From: Nitrospinota bacterium
GTDB lineage: Bacteria; Nitrospinota; Nitrospinia; SZUA-224
Length of the DNA: 6,073 nucleotides
Reading direction: 5' to 3'
Assembly: GCA_016212345.1 (NCBI GenBank)
Contig: JACRGM010000065.1
Location: 1 to 6,073 of the forward strand
Each line of letters starts with the position of its first letter. The stretch's first letter is position 1. The notes below the pieces were generated by a model that was given only the letters and a program-made list of their open reading frames with translations, ran no database searches and was not told the origin of the DNA. The position numbers and the translations under genes are program-made. Positions 5,374 to 6,073 of the stretch are shown piece by piece.

Positions 5374-6073
5374 ATGAGGGCATTGATTCTGGCGGCGGGT
5401 TTGGGTACCAATCTCTCCCCATTTACTGCTACTCGTCCAAAGCCTATGATTAAGATAGGTGGAAGGTTTATATTGGAAAATAGTATTAACCTCTTAAAGG
5501 AGAGTGGGGTAAACGACATAAATATTGTGGTAGGGCATAGGAAAGAGAAGATCACAGACTATTTTGATAATGGGATGACATTCGGTGTAAATATCCACTA
5601 TATAGATCAAGGAAAGTCAGTAGGGATTGGTGATGCCATACTTAAGGCTGAAAATAGGTTTAATCCTGGTGAGTATTTCCTACTTGTCTATGGTGATATA
5701 TTAACATCTTCCAATATATATATCCATACTATTCAATCCTTTAGTTCTGCCAAGGCACCAGTGGCATCGATCTGTCTAACGCCATCATCAAAGATGTTTG
5801 GGAATGTCTATCTTAATGATGAGATGATGATTACAAAGATAATAGAGAAACCGAGAATGGGTACACTATGTAACTATGTACTGTCAGGGGTGTTTATCCT
5901 CCCTACTACCTTCTTCTCTGTCCTAAGAGAGAATGAAAAGAATATGGAGCGGGCATTGGCATATCTTGTTAATAAGGGTGAACTTGCTGCCTCTATCTGG
6001 GAGGATGAGTGGATCGATGTGGCCTATCCTTGGGATATATTGAGGGCTAATCAGATCATAATGGATTCGTGGA
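5374..6073 (+). CDS. Sugar-1-phosphate nucleotidylyltransferase (archaeal bifunctional type), 3' end outside window
   Basis: This is a nucleotidyltransferase-fold enzyme of the family that joins an NTP to a sugar-1-phosphate to give an NDP-sugar. The visible 233 residues start LILAAGLGT (4-12) and continue with TRPKPM (20-25), YGDI (106-109, metal-binding Asp108), EKP (158-160), a YVLSGVFIL strand (168-176) and WIDVAYPWDILRANQ (213-227, second metal Asp215). The last motif resembles the W-D-x-G-Y-P-W-D-L-L-x-A-N ending of archaeal-type bifunctional proteins with a C-terminal left-handed beta-helix acetyltransferase; that part would lie beyond the window and is only predicted. Odd points: the signature Arg of GxGTR is Asn13 (codon AAT), the usual GTAxA loop reads GIGDA (84-88), and the Gly after ID(V/I) is Ala217. 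It follows the GlmU-like gene by 53 bases and is probably cotranscribed. It may make UDP-GlcNAc with that gene, act on another sugar such as glucose-1-phosphate, or serve mainly as an acetyltransferase. Confidence 0.85.
   Translation, partial: MRALILAAGLGTNLSPFTATRPKPMIKIGGRFILENSINLLKESGVNDINIVVGHRKEKITDYFDNGMTFGVNIHYIDQGKSVGIGDAILKAENRFNPGEYFLLVYGDILTSSNIYIHTIQSFSSAKAPVASICLTPSSKMFGNVYLNDEMMITKIIEKPRMGTLCNYVLSGVFILPTTFFSVLRENEKNMERALAYLVNKGELAASIWEDEWIDVAYPWDILRANQIIMDSW

Noticed and set aside
5298..5555. 85-codon minus-strand open frame ending next to the 9-bp repeats
   Set aside because: Its C-terminal PKV repeats are simply the repeat array read backwards, and the rest is antisense to the second nucleotidyltransferase.

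Overview
The window (AT-rich, roughly 35-40 % G+C by eye) holds four protein genes in two divergent groups. The presence of BamA with five POTRA repeats shows a diderm (Gram-negative) bacterium. Codon choice leans strongly to ATA for Ile and AGA/AGG for Arg. ClpC together with BamA fits lineages such as Planctomycetota (Brocadiales), Nitrospirota, Desulfobacterota or Omnitrophota, but the window does not settle which; this placement is a low-confidence inference.

Minus strand, reading from about 4360 down to 1: clpC (4359-1921), a complete AAA+ unfoldase for a ClpCP protease, is followed after 8 nt by bamA (1912 to beyond position 1). bamA encodes the Omp85 insertase that builds the outer membrane, and only its 3' end lies outside the window. 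The two form an apparent operon behind one strong sigma70-type promoter (-35 at 4467-4472, -10 at 4443-4448). A perfect 20-bp inverted repeat spans the junction. One arm lies in the last codons of clpC and the other in the signal-peptide codons of bamA, so the bamA start sits in the loop of a possible mRNA hairpin.

Region 4360-4573 (about 214 bases) is a very AT-rich divergent promoter region. Two near-consensus promoters stand back to back. Their TTGACA boxes form the ends of an imperfect inverted repeat, and a 12-bp direct repeat occupies the UP-element position of the plus-strand promoter.

Plus strand: a single-domain GlmU-type UDP-GlcNAc pyrophosphorylase (4574-5320) ends where full-length GlmU would continue into its acetyltransferase domain. 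After a short array of 9-bp tandem repeats comes a second nucleotidyltransferase (5374 to beyond 6073). It resembles the archaeal-type sugar-1-phosphate nucleotidylyltransferases that often carry a C-terminal left-handed beta-helix, and its N-terminal signature lacks the usual arginine. Together they suggest a two-gene arrangement for activated amino-sugar (peptidoglycan/LPS precursor) synthesis. The overall theme is envelope biogenesis plus protein quality control. No RNA gene, mobile element, CRISPR array or clear intrinsic terminator was seen.
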